Positions 1 to 10,689 of a stretch of DNA of 64,000 bases are shown piece after piece. Every line of letters begins with the position of its first letter. Position 1 is the first letter of the stretch. The stretch is from Isoetes taiwanensis (taxonomy: Eukaryota > Streptophyta > Lycopodiopsida > Isoetales > Isoetaceae): assembly GCA_021234155.1 (NCBI GenBank), contig JAJEKV010000023.1:9993141-10057140 (forward strand), written 5' to 3'. The notes beneath the pieces were generated by a model, which made no database searches, was not told the origin of the DNA, and saw only the letters and a list, made by a program, of their open reading frames with translations. The position numbers were made by a program, and so were the translations under genes.

Positions 1-977
1 CAAGGCGTTTCACAATTATTTTTCATTTTTCTCTTGCTGGGAAAGTAGGAAAAGACCTTAACATCCTGGGCCTCGTCATTTAGGCCCAGGATTTAATCTG
101 GACCGTAGATGGTAGGAGTGCTATATCCGATGGCAATCCTTGGGACGGATCATTATCTGCAATAAAATTGTTATGGCCATAACAGCCTGACAACAGGTAC
201 GTTATAGTCATAACCTCCATAATTATTGACATGTGTCGCCTTCTGCAGGTCCTGATGTGGCGATCACGCCGTTTTCTGCAAAATCTGAAGACGCCATGGG
301 CTTAGCCCCATTTTTCTCTTGCTTTTGCACCATTTAGCGTAGAGATTTGCATCATTTGGGGTACAGGTTTATTGGTAGTTTCCGGTCTGTCTCCTCCAGC
401 CCCGTCAATGGAGATGCTGAATACAAATGGCCGTCAATGGAGATGCTGAATACAAATGGCCGAGCTGCTATCAGACCTTTCCCTTCAATAGTGTGTTTTT
501 CCATGGTGGGCTGCAAAAGCTTTTTGACCCCAAATGTTTGATTAACGGCCCTGCTTCCAGGGATTAGATGTGAGCAACTATTCCGGCACTAAATGTTCAG
601 AGAAAAGTTATGTGAATCATCTCTCAGGTACCAGTTGTTTTATTTTTCATTCGGATTTGCAGCTTCGATAGCTGGTGCTTTCATTTTGTTTCCCAATACT
701 TAAAAACCAGCTTATTTTTTATGGCTTGCAACATCTTTTTAGAAATCACGACTCTGTTTTTTACCTGGTACTTTGATCACAAAAACTGCTTTCTAGCTTT
801 ATCTTTACTGTATATTTTGTATTGCTTGGGCAAAGAAACTATAAAGAAACTGTTTTAATCTGTGTTGTTTTCTGTATTTTCTTGCACTAGAAGAATAATT
901 TTCTAGAATATGCACTGCAGAATGATTCTTTTCTTTTTTCTTCTGGCCTAAATAACTCGGGCCGAAAGTTAAGGCTG
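1..977. other. intergenic, no gene seen
   Basis: No convincing coding sequence is visible. A perfect 14-bp palindrome GTTATGGCCATAAC lies near 170, with a degenerate second copy (GTTATAGTCATAAC) about 20 bases later. A perfect 29-bp tandem duplication occupies 402-430 and 431-459. The short open frame across it is probably chance. The rest is AT-rich sequence without recognisable structure. Confidence 0.5.
402..459. repeat. perfect 29-bp tandem duplication
   Basis: Two identical 29-bp units (402-430 and 431-459), each starting CCGTCAATGG and ending TACAAATGG, directly abut. The perfect identity means the duplication is young or an assembly artefact. Confidence 0.9.
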
Positions 978-1140
978 ATAACGTATGGCCAGTCAAAAAT
1001 GGCCTCGTGGCCATGTGGCCAGAAAAGTCCGAGGCTGTACGGTTCCTGGCCATACTACCATACGACCTCGGACTTTCTTGGCCACATGGCCACTCAGCCA
1101 TTTTTTCCTGGGCCATAACGCCTCTGCACAGGAGGTTATC
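978..1140. repeat. foldback element or MITE-like hairpin
   Basis: Arms at 1008-1034 and 1066-1092 are reverse complements at 25 of 27 positions (TGGCCATGTGGCC paired with GGCCACATGGCCA, then GTCCGAGG paired with CCTCGGAC) around a 31-base loop. Weaker pairing continues outward (AAAAATGGC with CCATTTTTT), and the block is bounded by GATAACG on the left and GGTTATC on the right. That is the form of a small foldback or MITE-type element. No target duplication was established, so the boundaries are approximate. Confidence 0.55.
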
Positions 1141-1354
1141 TAGCCCATAGACTTCAGAATGCACGATTTGCTGCGAGGTGGGCATTCCCAATGGACAATA
1201 TCAATTATATATGTTCGGATAATTTGCAAGTAATTTGCAGAATCCAAACGAAATGAACATTAAGCTATACAAAAGTAAAGTTTATATTAGCCTAGATCAA
1301 AGAGAATAGAATAATAAAACAAATATAGGGCAGCCTCATTTCTTACATCCGGCT

Positions 1355-1780
1355 ATGGCGATTTCTGGAGCGGAGGAAGAGAAGGGGGAGGTCTATCATG
1401 GCCACGAAATCTGCATGAGCAAGGCCGCCGAACTCTTGCAGGCATGCTCTCTCCCTTTAGGTCTGTTGCCTCTTGACGCTGTGGAAAAATGCGGCATTAA
1501 CCGTGATACTGGATTCGTTTGGATCGATAGCAAAAAGGAGACTAAGCATTATTTCAATCTCGCCGGAAGAATGACGAAATATGGAACCAAGATTACTGCC
1601 CGGGCATCCAAAGGTAAACTGTCAGATGTACGAGGGGTTAAGGCCAAAGAAATGTTTATGTGGATGGATGTTCACGAGATTTTTTTAGATGCAGCTCCTA
1701 ATAATACCGTCATTCATTTTAAAGCTTTGGCCGGAATAATCAAGACCTACCCTGTTGAAGCCTTTGCTCCTGGCCAATAA
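1355..1780 (+). CDS. DUF538 family protein (SVB-like)
   Basis: This is a complete single-exon gene of 141 codons that opens with ATG in the context GGCTATGGCG. The protein has the conserved DUF538 order: an N-terminal KAAELLQACSLPLGLLPLD block (residues about 23-41), a TGFVWIDS strand near 52-59, then a K.GTKITARASKGKLSDVRGVKAKE segment and a final hydrophobic strand plus P.EAF ending. DUF538 proteins are plant proteins of about 140-170 residues with a lipocalin/BPI-like beta fold. The Arabidopsis member SVB affects trichome branching, but no biochemical activity is generally agreed. This copy lacks a signal peptide, which matches the short cytosolic subgroup. A possible AATAAA signal overlaps the stop codon. 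It is the clearest intact host gene here and shows no frameshift, unlike the transposon genes around it. Confidence 0.85.
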   Translation: MAISGAEEEKGEVYHGHEICMSKAAELLQACSLPLGLLPLDAVEKCGINRDTGFVWIDSKKETKHYFNLAGRMTKYGTKITARASKGKLSDVRGVKAKEMFMWMDVHEIFLDAAPNNTVIHFKALAGIIKTYPVEAFAPGQ

Positions 1781-2512
1781 ATTTTTTCCTGTTATATGCT
1801 GCTCTGTTAATCAGCTTTCTGCCTCTGCACCCCTGTCAATATAGATAAGGTTTTCTTCTCTGCCTTTTGGTCTTATATTCCCATCTCATGTGTCTGTATA
1901 GTAATTTACATCTATGCACTTCTGTTCTGATGGTCAGAATTGAAGCTTACTTAGGCGTTGGAGTTTCCTCTTTTCTTTAGTTCTGATAGGTATCTTGCTG
2001 TTATGAGCTAGGCTTTGTGAATTTTTGTTCTGCCAATATAGATAGATATAAAGGCAGATACAAAAGCAGGAGAAACATTCTGTCTGAAAGTATTCCAAAA
2101 TCCATGAGAAGCATGGGCAGTGATTCTTAATCTATTGCATATGGATTCGATAGAGGACATTCTTCGTGCTGCCATCGGCAGTTTCTATTCAACATTTCAA
2201 GTCGTCACAAACTTGGCAAACAAGATAACCCTAACATAACCACATTATAAACCATTTGTTGTGGCATATGTTTAAAGCTAAAACAGATTAAAGACTCAGA
2301 TTAGGCTTTAACTTGCATGATCTAATTATAGCTTAGAACATGTCATGAAGAGATTCACAAAATGAAAGGGCAAAGAGAAAGAATGCATTTTTAGCATTCA
2401 ATACACCATTCTCAAGGAAGAATGCATTTCTAGCATTCAATATACCAGTTTCAAGATGATGTTGAAGCCCATCATGGATTGTGACCTCCAAAACAAAGAA
2501 ACATCTCACAAC
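1781..2512. other. intergenic between DUF538 gene and LINE
   Basis: AT-rich sequence without an evident gene. At about 2380-2448 a short imperfect direct repeat carries two copies of GAATGCAT-TT-TAGCATTC, each of which is itself nearly palindromic. Nothing else is recognisable. Confidence 0.5.
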
Positions 2513-2534
2513 CTTCCACATTAGTGTTCAAAAT
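2513..2534. repeat. LINE target-site duplication, left copy
   Basis: The 22 bases starting CTTCCACATTAGTG match 18573-18594 at 21 of 22 positions (one G/A difference). The right copy follows directly after the A-rich LINE tail. This is the expected arrangement for target-primed reverse transcription. A weaker similarity (a TGTACAAA tract) lies further in, so the exact left junction is uncertain. Confidence 0.65.
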
Positions 2535-2639
2535 AACTGACATTATTGCTCAAAATATCTGACGAGGCCATGTACAAAACCTTCCACATTTAAAGACTAT
2601 AGTCCTTCAATAAAAAAAAATGGAAGAAGAATGAGAGCT

Positions 2640-4809
2640 TGATACGATACTTTGGAGATGAAGAGATTTATAAAACTTTGTGTTCTTTGGCCTCAGGTAA
2701 GTCTCCTAGTCCAAACGATTTCCCCCTGTGGAATTTTGGGATATCTTGAGGCCTGCTTTTGTGGAGCTGGTTAGAGGTGCATGGTCTTCCTCTACTCTGC
2801 ACCCCACACTGGTTGCTGGGTTCATCACCCTTATACCTAAAGTACCAAGGCATGTGTCCTCGGTGCATGGATACCTATTGCTTTGACCAATGTTATGTAC
2901 AAGGTCATTATGAAAGACATTGCCAACTGTGTTATGCTTATTCTAAACAAGGTAATTGGTAGAGAACAGTCGGCGTTCCTCACTGGCAAGTACATTCTTG
3001 ACAATTATATTGCAGCTAGAGAAGGGTTACATTGGTTTTCAATGCAGAATTGTGTTCTTGTAGAGATGGATTTCCGGAAGGCCTAGGACTCCCTTAGATG
3101 GGAGGGTTTGCAAGAAACTATGAAATATATGGGATTCTAGAGTGAGTTCATCAATCTCTCTATGGTCATGAATAAGCTTGCCTCTAACTCAATGCTAGTT
3201 AATGGTGAGCCTTCAGGTCTCTTTCATCTCAGAAAATCTCAGAAAAGGAGTAAGGCAAGGATGTTCGTTAGCTTGCTACCTCTTTGTGATTACGGCTAGC
3301 CTTCTTACAAAAATGGTGAACTTCAAAGTGGGGGGAGGTGCCATATCCAGACTATCTCTTCTAGGTCAAGGCGGGAAGCTTACAATTATGCAGTATGCAG
3401 ACGATGCCATGTTCCTCTTGATATAGTACTTTCCCATACTTTCGTGATATTCTAGTTGCTTTTAAGGATATGTTTGGTATTGAGCTCAATGCAAACAAAT
3501 GTTCTACTCTATGGGCCTTGGATGGGGATATTGGTCCACGTGCTAAAGAACTTGGTTTCTCGGTGATGGTATCAAGGGAGGCAGTTAAGCTTCTAGGTGT
3601 ACCACTATCTCTCTCAGATAGCATGAAGGGCTTGTGGTCTCCAATATTGGACAGGCTCAGGAAAAAAATGGAGTTGTGGTCCGCTAAAGGTTTAGTAGTC
3701 TTTGGCAGAGTCATTGTTGCTAATGCTGTTTTTAAATCCTCCCATATTTACTTTTAATCAGTGATGGTGGCTCAAAAGAGTATATACAATCAGATACAGA
3801 TCATTACTAGGAAGTTCATTTGGGGTGGTATTAGCGTGGTCGGAGCTATGTAGAGACAAGAGAGATGGGGGACTAGGTTGTAAAGACCCTTTTCTACAGG
3901 CACAAGCACTTGCAGCCAATTTTCTTTGGCATATACTTCAAGATGACTCATCCCCAGCCATGGTATTTGTTAAACACGAGCTCAATCAATGTAAGATCAA
4001 AGGCAAGCCATCTATTCCTAGGGACGAGGGAGGGCCTTCTTTTATGATTTTAAAGTGGCTCCAATAATGAGAAGAATGGTCCAGCTTTGGAGGGACTATA
4101 CGCTCCCCATCGGATGTTCCTAATGGGGTTGGGAATTTCAATATCTTCTGGAATACACAGGTTTGGAATAAGGAAGGTCTCTCTTTGGCCTTGGTCCATC
4201 CCTGTATATTTGGAAAATGGAAAAAACAAGGAGTGCAATATCTACAGCATTTATGGGAGAATGGCAAATAGATATCCTGGTTCAAGTATATGATACAAAG
4301 GGTAGGGGAAGGAGACAGAAAAGAGTTGCAAGAGATCCTGAGAAATGTCAAAACGTGATCAGATGTATCGGGTCCTAAGGAAGCATGGTAGTGTGCAAGA
4401 GAAAAGTACAATGTGGATAGTATTTATCGTGCTTCGTGTAGTGTTGAAACTCCATTAATAGCAGAGACGAGGCTCGGGTAACTTCGTGTAGTGTTGAAAC
4501 TCCATTAATAGCAGAGACGAGGCTCGGGTAACAACAGTGGTTGCTAAGCTTCTCCTATATAATTTATGGAGGTCTATCTGCTCAAAGAAACTTCAGTTCT
4601 TTAGGTGGATTGCGCTCCAAGGGGGTCTTAGTACTAAAGAAGTGTTACTTTGTAAAGGGATTGTGACTGCTGATATGTGCCCTCTGGATGCCACTCTCTC
4701 AGGCATCCCTTTTTTTGTCCCATGATTTACGAATTCTGGTGTTGGGTTTCCCCAATTTTGAGGGTCGAACTAGTTTATCTTGCCTCGCCAGATCTGGTTA
4801 TTAGAACAG
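2640..4809 (+). pseudogene. LINE (L1-type) reverse transcriptase, left part, frameshifted
   Basis: Plant LINE reverse transcriptase is spread over all three frames by multiple shifts and stops. Recognisable blocks in order are a FWDILRPAFVELV finger region (about 2730), GFITLIPK (about 2820), an IALTNVMYK..REQSAFLTGKYILDN palm segment (about 2880-3000), VEMDFRKA (about 3060), the LRKGVRQGCSL turn (about 3232), and the catalytic YADD box at 3394-3405. A zf-RVT type ending (LQFFRWIALQGGLSTKEVLL) lies near 4580-4660. The upstream endonuclease and ORF1 are missing, so the copy is 5'-truncated. It is cut at 4809 by the chromovirus and resumes at 17976. A 50-bp tandem duplication sits inside it at 4432-4531. 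Confidence 0.85.
4432..4531. repeat. perfect 50-bp tandem duplication in LINE
   Basis: Two identical 50-bp units (4432-4481, 4482-4531) begin CTTCGTGTAGTG and end CTCGGGTAA. The duplication is inside the LINE relic upstream of its zf-RVT region and adds a frameshift (50 is not a multiple of 3). Confidence 0.9.
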
Positions 4810-6407
4810 TGTGACGTCCCCTACTCCTTATACGATGCCCGCATCGTACTCGAAGGAGGAGCATTCCCCCTGGCAGCTGCCTGACAGGGGCCATCCACCT
4901 GACTCCACTCCCATGGGGGCAGAGCCAGCAAGGGAAGAGTGGATGTGTCATTCATCCGTCTTCCATCAGATCGACCTATCTGCGGAAGCGTAACAAACAA
5001 ACGTGAGCACAACTAATAATATACAACATAATCACCATAACAATAGCAACATCACAGAGTCAGCAATACCTTCATAACAATAATACAAAGGGGAGGTCCT
5101 ACCCAGGCTCAGACTCAAGGGGGATGACTGACGGCTAGGCCTCCAGAGTTCATTGCAGACAGAATTCATGGCAATGGATTTGGCTGGCATAGAACATGGC
5201 TTAGGGTAGTCCACTCCATCCGCCCCTCCCGTGCACACTTTGCAGAGTAGGCTGAAAAGTGTTGGGACTTGGCCGTAGCCTGCCGGGTGAATAGCCAGAG
5301 GGGCTACTACTGCTGGGTTGCATCTCCCCAACCCCGATGAGGCAGGAAGAGAGCTGCCTCTCCTCCAGAGGTATCCATGCTCATCGCAGGCGGCTAGAGG
5401 GCCACTGCCCTTATTCGACTTGAACTCACTGGAAGGTCATATCCACCACCCCACGAGTGTCGAGCTCATGCCTTGCCCACACGCAGTGGCAAGCCATTAA
5501 GCCTAGCCAGCAAAGACCCCCGATAGGCTTTACTACCAGAGGGGTCAGTCCGCGATGAGACAAGTTCCTCCTTATCAACCGGCCTTGCCCCTTCACCCAC
5601 AGCCAGGTGGGCTCCTGTGCACGGGCCGCATTTACGTGGGAACTAAGGTGCTATGCTAGGAGCATCTTCTACACAGCCTTTAGGTCTCTACCCCCCTTCC
5701 CACAACAAGGAGATCATAGAGTGGAATACATGCAATATCACAGAACAGAGATAGAGAATCATAACAATCTATCTACTTAACATCCAATGTTAGGTTCATT
5801 CGTTAGAGTCTCAGATCTAGGGATCTACAAGGCTTCCAGAGATGATCTAACATACTAACGGCATATTGCCATGCCTAAAGCGGTTTTGCACACTGTGAGA
5901 ACAACTAGATACCCGCTCCTTGGCTTGCTCCTGATCCTTTTGAAGGCGTCCATGCTCTCGATCTTGCCGAAGACAGTTTTGCTACTCAAGCAACCTATTG
6001 TGCAAATCCGACTTTTTGAACTGGCAATGCGATTTCGAAGCCTTACCTTGGCCGAATTGGCCCAGGAAAGCCCTAATTGCGAAAGAGGAAAGGAAGCTCT
6101 AGAAAACCCTAATTGGCAAAGTGAAAGGAGAGCTAGGGTCTAGGGTTTTAGCCCTTATATAGACCCTATCTAGGTTAGGGCATCCACATGGGCAAATGGC
6201 TTTAGGCCATTTGGAAATGGATGAACAAGGAACCTTTTGTTGTGTATGTTTAATTACATACCCAACATCCAAGGTTGCCCCCTAGGTGCAACCTTTAGCT
6301 CCTAGGTGCAACGTTGTCCTACTCTCAAGTACATGTCACTTGTGACATGTATGCAGTGACGATAAGATAATAATACGATTGGGGTATATTATCTTTGGAA
6401 CGTCACA
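4810..6407 (-). repeat. chromovirus 3' LTR
   Basis: A 1598-bp copy of the LTR, repeated at 16365-17970. On the minus strand it starts TGTGACGTTCC and ends GGGACGTCACA. A TATATAAG promoter box lies near 6155-6161 (minus) within an AGGGTCTATATAAGGGC context. Compared with its partner it shows many small indels, several of which are CG in one copy against CAG in the other. Confidence 0.95.
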
Positions 6408-6420
6408 TTCTCCCCACCTT
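6408..6420 (-). other. polypurine tract
   Basis: Minus-strand AAGGTGGGGAGAA directly abuts the TGTGACG start of the 3' LTR. This is the expected priming site for plus-strand DNA synthesis and confirms the element reads leftward. Confidence 0.85.
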
Positions 6421-7247
6421 GACTTGATGTCGTCCTCGGCATCACGCTGCCTCCCCACCTTGGGTACCTGCATATCCTGCAATTACAACACTTACATATC
6501 CATATTATATTAATCACCCTAGGTAATTTTTATAGTTTACTGTAATTGTACTATGGTGAGAGGCTCTTCCGTCCTCTACTTCATAATCGACTATAACAAA
6601 ATTAACGTCAATTATAGCTTTAAGGTTTTAACTAAAAAAACTTCCCGTCGCCTCCTCACAACACATTATGGCAAAACTATGCGTTGTGAGTTCTTGTAGC
6701 GCTACCCTCCTGCCTTTTCGGTCCTTCTAGTTGCTGCGGGATGATGTACGCCACGTTAGTATATATTTAATTATTATTATAAGGGTTGGTTGTAAGGGAA
6801 CCACCCATTAAATACAATTATATGGATGCAAGGCATATCTCTTCGGCATAGGAAGATTATGTTTCTCCCATCCCGGCGAAAAGATAGCCTATATGCCTAT
6901 ATGCCGCTCATGCCTACACCTCTAGTTGCCCAACACGTGGAGGATATCCTCCCGTGATATGGGGCGTGAAGGATAGATTCCTCCTATCAAAGCATATATG
7001 GGGCTAAAGGTGCTTTTCCTATCAATGCATCTCTCAATGACCTCCTTTCTTTCGAGGTCGTCTACTTCCGTGGGGACAGTAGACTTCTAATCTACCTTCC
7101 ACTCAAACAAGCGGAAACGCGGTCATGCCTACATTGACATTACACCACGCCCTAGAGAGCACCGTAGTGGTCTCATCATCGGTAACAACGCATGCAACCC
7201 ATGCCTAGCATAGGCTGCATGCGTAGATTAGCCTTAGCTACACATGC
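6421..7247 (-). other. chromovirus 3' untranslated region
   Basis: About 830 bp between the end of the chromodomain frame and the polypurine tract. No open frame or domain is visible on either strand. It is probably the 3' untranslated region of the retrotransposon. Confidence 0.6.
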
Positions 7248-7613
7248 TTAAATGCAAACCCAAATCGACATGCCCGAGCCGATTTCTTGGTTGTCGATGT
7301 CGACCGCCGATTGACGAGCTGACCCTTGCATTGCTCCATAAACTCGAGTCTTGTTTCTTAAGATCGACTCAAGTACCCACGTGGCGTCTTCCACTGGTAA
7401 GTGCTTCCACTTCACAAGGTATTGGAGGAATTTTGACCTTCTTGTCTTCTTATAAGATCTATTAAGAAGGACTTCCGGAACGATTTCAATATGCTCGTCC
7501 GTCATTTCTAAAAACTCGTTTGTCTCCAATATTTCCTCGGGGTTTGGGGTGTGCCTCTTTAGCAAACTTACGTGGAAAACCTTATGTATCTTAAGATGTG
7601 CTGGCAAGTCCAA
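7248..7613 (-). pseudogene. integrase C-terminus with chromodomain
   Basis: The minus-strand frame begins with the IHKVFHVSLLKRHTPNPEE segment typical of the end of Ty3 integrases. It continues into a chromodomain around EVLLNRSYKKTRR..FLQYLVKWKHLPVEDATWV. The conserved YLVKWK and WV(L) aromatic positions of the chromodomain are present. In chromoviruses this domain tethers the preintegration complex to chromatin, commonly to methylated histone H3. It is in a different frame from the integrase core upstream because of small indels, so it is scored as broken although the domain itself reads cleanly. Confidence 0.9.
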
Positions 7614-8584
7614 CTTGTAGGATTGGTTACCTACTCTCTTCTCTATTACGAAGGGTCCAGCCCATCTTGAAGCAAGCTTCTTGCAATTGCCGATCGCGAG
7701 CTTGGCGCTTGACTTTGATCTTCAACCATACTTTGTCTCCCACTTCAAATTCTCTTACCGTCCTATGCTTGTCGCACATGCTTTTCGCACTGCTTCTTTG
7801 CCGCAAGGAGATATCCTCTCACTTCCTCCACCAAGTCTTGCATTTCCGAAAGCATCTGCTGGGAGACTTCCACCTTGGACACAGGGTTGTGCCAAGTATC
7901 TGGGGTAAGACACTGATACCCGTAATTAATCATAAAAGGACTCATCTGCGATGACTCCGCTTTGGTGTTTGTTGTAGGCAAACTCTACTAGGTAGATGAA
8001 ATCATCCCACTTGGATTGCTTGTTCCATACATAGCTTCTTAACATATCTTCGATGATCCTGTTTGTCCTCTCCGTCTGACCATCTGTTTGGGGATGATAT
8101 GCCGTGCTCATCGAAAGCTTCGTTTGGATGGTGGTGAATAGGTCCTGCCAAAAGGCACTCATAAACTTGGAGTCTCTATCCGAGATTATCTCCCTTGGCA
8201 TGCCATGGAGCCTAAAAATCTCCTTAACAAATAGGTTGGTGTGGTCTAATGTCAGATGTTGTCTCCGCGGCACAAAGTGTGCCATCTTTGACAACTTATC
8301 TACTACCACCATCAAGGCATCTTTGCCCCTTGTTTGTTCTTGGGAGTCCCTGTAATAAAATCCATACTTATCACCTCCCACTTAGCATTTGGCACGGGCA
8401 ATGGTTCCAAGGCCCCCAGGATCCGGAGCTGTTTCGCCTTTGTCTGGCTGGCATATCGGCACTCTCTAATATATCTTGCTATTTCCTTCTTCATGCCGGG
8501 CCAATAATAAGCGCTTCTAATCTTGAAATATGTCTTCATGAACCCCGCATGCCCCGCTATGGGACTATTGTGTGTATCATTCAA
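7614..8584 (-). pseudogene. integrase: zinc-binding and DDE core, frameshifted
   Basis: From right to left on the minus strand, an N-terminal zinc-binding region (SPIAGHAGFMKTY..IRSAYYWPGMKKEI, with one expected Cys replaced) is followed by the catalytic core. The core has Asp in ISMDFITGTP, Asp in EIISDRDSKFMSAFW and Glu in YHPQTDGQTERTNR, so the D,D,E triad is intact. A connector region (DLVEEVRGYLLAAKKQ) follows. Frame changes occur near 8320-8380 and 7930-7980, each compatible with a one- or two-base indel. Confidence 0.92.
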
Positions 8585-9219
8585 AATAAGCTTTCTAACT
8601 TATGTAAGATTTTGGTACACACAATTTGTTTTATAATATAGCAAGTTCCCTTCCTTCTTATAGTGCTGAACATCTCCCTTTCCTTGTCGGTCCTGGCCTC
8701 TTTGGAAAGGCTCGCCCAAACTTCCTTGAAGTCGAGGTCCGTCGGCAATGCTTCCTCAATCTTCTTGCCAAACTCACTTACAAGTGTTGATATGGCGTTA
8801 CAATGAATTCGGTTGCCAAGGGCTTCTGGAAAGGGGCGTCGCAGAACCACATTGAGCTTCCCCGGCTTATAACTTATCTCAAAGTCATATTCTTCCAAGA
8901 ATTCCATCCATCTCCTTTGCTTCAAATTAAGGAAGGGCCGGTGCGTAAATATATATTGGAGGCTTTGATGATCCGTGTCTAACCGAATTTTCTTCCCAAT
9001 AAATAATGCCTCCAAATTCTTAAAGCCCTTACTATAGCCAGGAGCTCCGATCATCGTTAGGTAGCTGGTTGCTTCGGCGTCGTTCAACTTCTTGGAATCA
9101 TAGGCCACTACTCTTTCCTCCTGCATGAGGACTGCGCCTGTCGCTATCCTGCTAGCATCTGTTGCTACAAGCTTATCTTTGGTCGGATCTGGCAAGACCA
9201 ATACTGGCGCCGTCGTCAA
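8581..9219 (-). pseudogene. RNase H domain of chromovirus pol
   Basis: The frame opens in the RT-RNase H linker (APVLVLPDPTKDKLVATDAS), with the catalytic Asp in VATDASRIATGAVLMQ, then YDSKKLNDAE, the DTDHQSLQYIFTHRP motif and the RRWMEFLEEYDFEISYKPGK block. These are the usual landmarks of Ty3 RNase H. The NVVADALSR motif expected after YKPGK reads NVVLRRPF here, so there is a local change. The frame runs on toward the integrase zinc region. Confidence 0.9.
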
Positions 9220-9246
9220 AGCTTCCTTTAGCGTCTCAAATGCTTT

Positions 9247-9960
9247 CTAGGCCTTGTTTTGCCAATGGGCTGCCCAATCTTTTATCTTCCCACCTTTTGT
9301 GAGATCCGTTAATGGCGCTGCTACCTTGGCAAAATTCTTGACAAATCTTCTATAATAGCCTGCTAGCCCTAGGAAGCTCCTGACTTCATGCGTATTCTTT
9401 GGTGCCGGCCAGCCGATCACAGCTTCTATCTTCGCAGGGTCTGTGGAAATGCCTTCTGCTGTGATCACGTGCCCCAAGTACTCCACTCTCTCCATTGCGA
9501 AATGGCACTTCGATAACTTCGCAAAGAGTTGATGCCTTCTTAACTTTTCAAGCACCTTCCTCAAGTGTTGGGCGTGCTCCTCCACAGGCTTGCTGTAAAC
9601 CAAGATATCGTCGAAGAAGACTATGATGAAGGAATCTAGAAATTCGCGGAAGACGTCGTTCATTAATCTCATGAATGTTGCTGGTGCATTAGACAATCCA
9701 AAGGGCATAATTGTGAACTCATAGTGCCCATATCTTGTCCTGAACTATTTGCCTTATGAATGTCTTCCTCCTTGATCCTAATCGGTGATATCCCCGATCC
9801 GAGATCTATTTTGGAGAAGATCTTTTGCCCCCAGAATCGATCCATTAAGTCATCCGACCTAGGCAAGGCATACTTATTTTTGATGGTGTGCTTATTTAAC
9901 TCGGCGGTAATCAATGCACATCCTAAGGCTCCCATCCTTCTTCTTCACAAAGAGAATAGG
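9247..9960 (-). pseudogene. reverse transcriptase of chromovirus pol, frameshifted
   Basis: Two minus-strand frames carry consecutive RT blocks: KHTIKNKYALPRSDDLMDR and KIFSKIDLGSG (about 9780-9910), then [20 protein letters not shown] (about 9650-9708). The catalytic box reads [10 protein letters not shown] where Ty3 elements usually have Y/F-V-DD. Then come the [20 protein letters not shown] connection and [17 protein letters not shown] frameshift lies near 9700-9730. The order and spacing of motifs are normal for a Ty3 polymerase. Confidence 0.92.
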
Positions 9961-10439
9961 GGCTCGAACGGGAGACACTAGGTCTTATGAACCCTAAGTC
10001 TAGCAATTCTTGCAATCGCTTCTTTAACTCTGTCAACTCCTCGGTTGACATCCTATAAGGTGCCTTGCTTGTAGGCTTCGGTCCAGGTTCAAGTGCTATT
10101 TCACACTCGGCTCTCCTCTATAGGGCGGAAGTCGCTTAATCTCATCGGGGAACAAGTCGCGGAAATTCCTCGATCAACTTTGCTATTGGCCCGGGAAGCT
10201 TGCTAGATTCTTTGATCTCTTTATTTCTCTCAGGCTCCTCGATCTTGGAGCTCAAGCTTAAGGAGATAGGCCACATTTCGCTTTCTTATGCACTTAAGCA
10301 ATTTTTTCGCTACTCATGCATTGCATGATTGGGGTTACTTTTTACCGTGATTTCGATGACTTTGCCCTCTGGCGTTGTTAAGGTCACCTTACGTTTCCCA
10401 CAATCGATGATTGCTCCCGCTGGTCCAAGATATTCCATT

Positions 10440-10680
10440 CCAATAATGAGATCATACTTGCCTATATTCATGACTTCGCTCCCAATGCAACATTAACACC
10501 GGCAAGTCTACATTGAAGTTTATTCTCTTCCCCAACAGATAAATGCCTAATTGCTCCATTGGCTAACACCACCGGCCCGGGCTTGGACTTTAACGGCTTT
10601 AACTTCAACATGCTTACCATCCTAGGGGATGCAAAATTATGATTTGCTTCAGAGTCTATCAATACTATAAAGGATTTCTC
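10440..10680 (-). pseudogene. retropepsin-like protease fragment
   Basis: The minus-strand frame reads LIDSEANHNFASPRMVSML followed by PVVLANGAIRHLSVG. In Ty3 elements the corresponding protease block is LIDSGATHNFISP, with the catalytic D-S-G. Here the glycine is glutamate (DSE), which would be expected to damage activity unless it is a sequence error. The fragment lies between gag and RT as in normal element order. Confidence 0.75.
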
Positions 10681-10689
10681 TTGGGCTTT

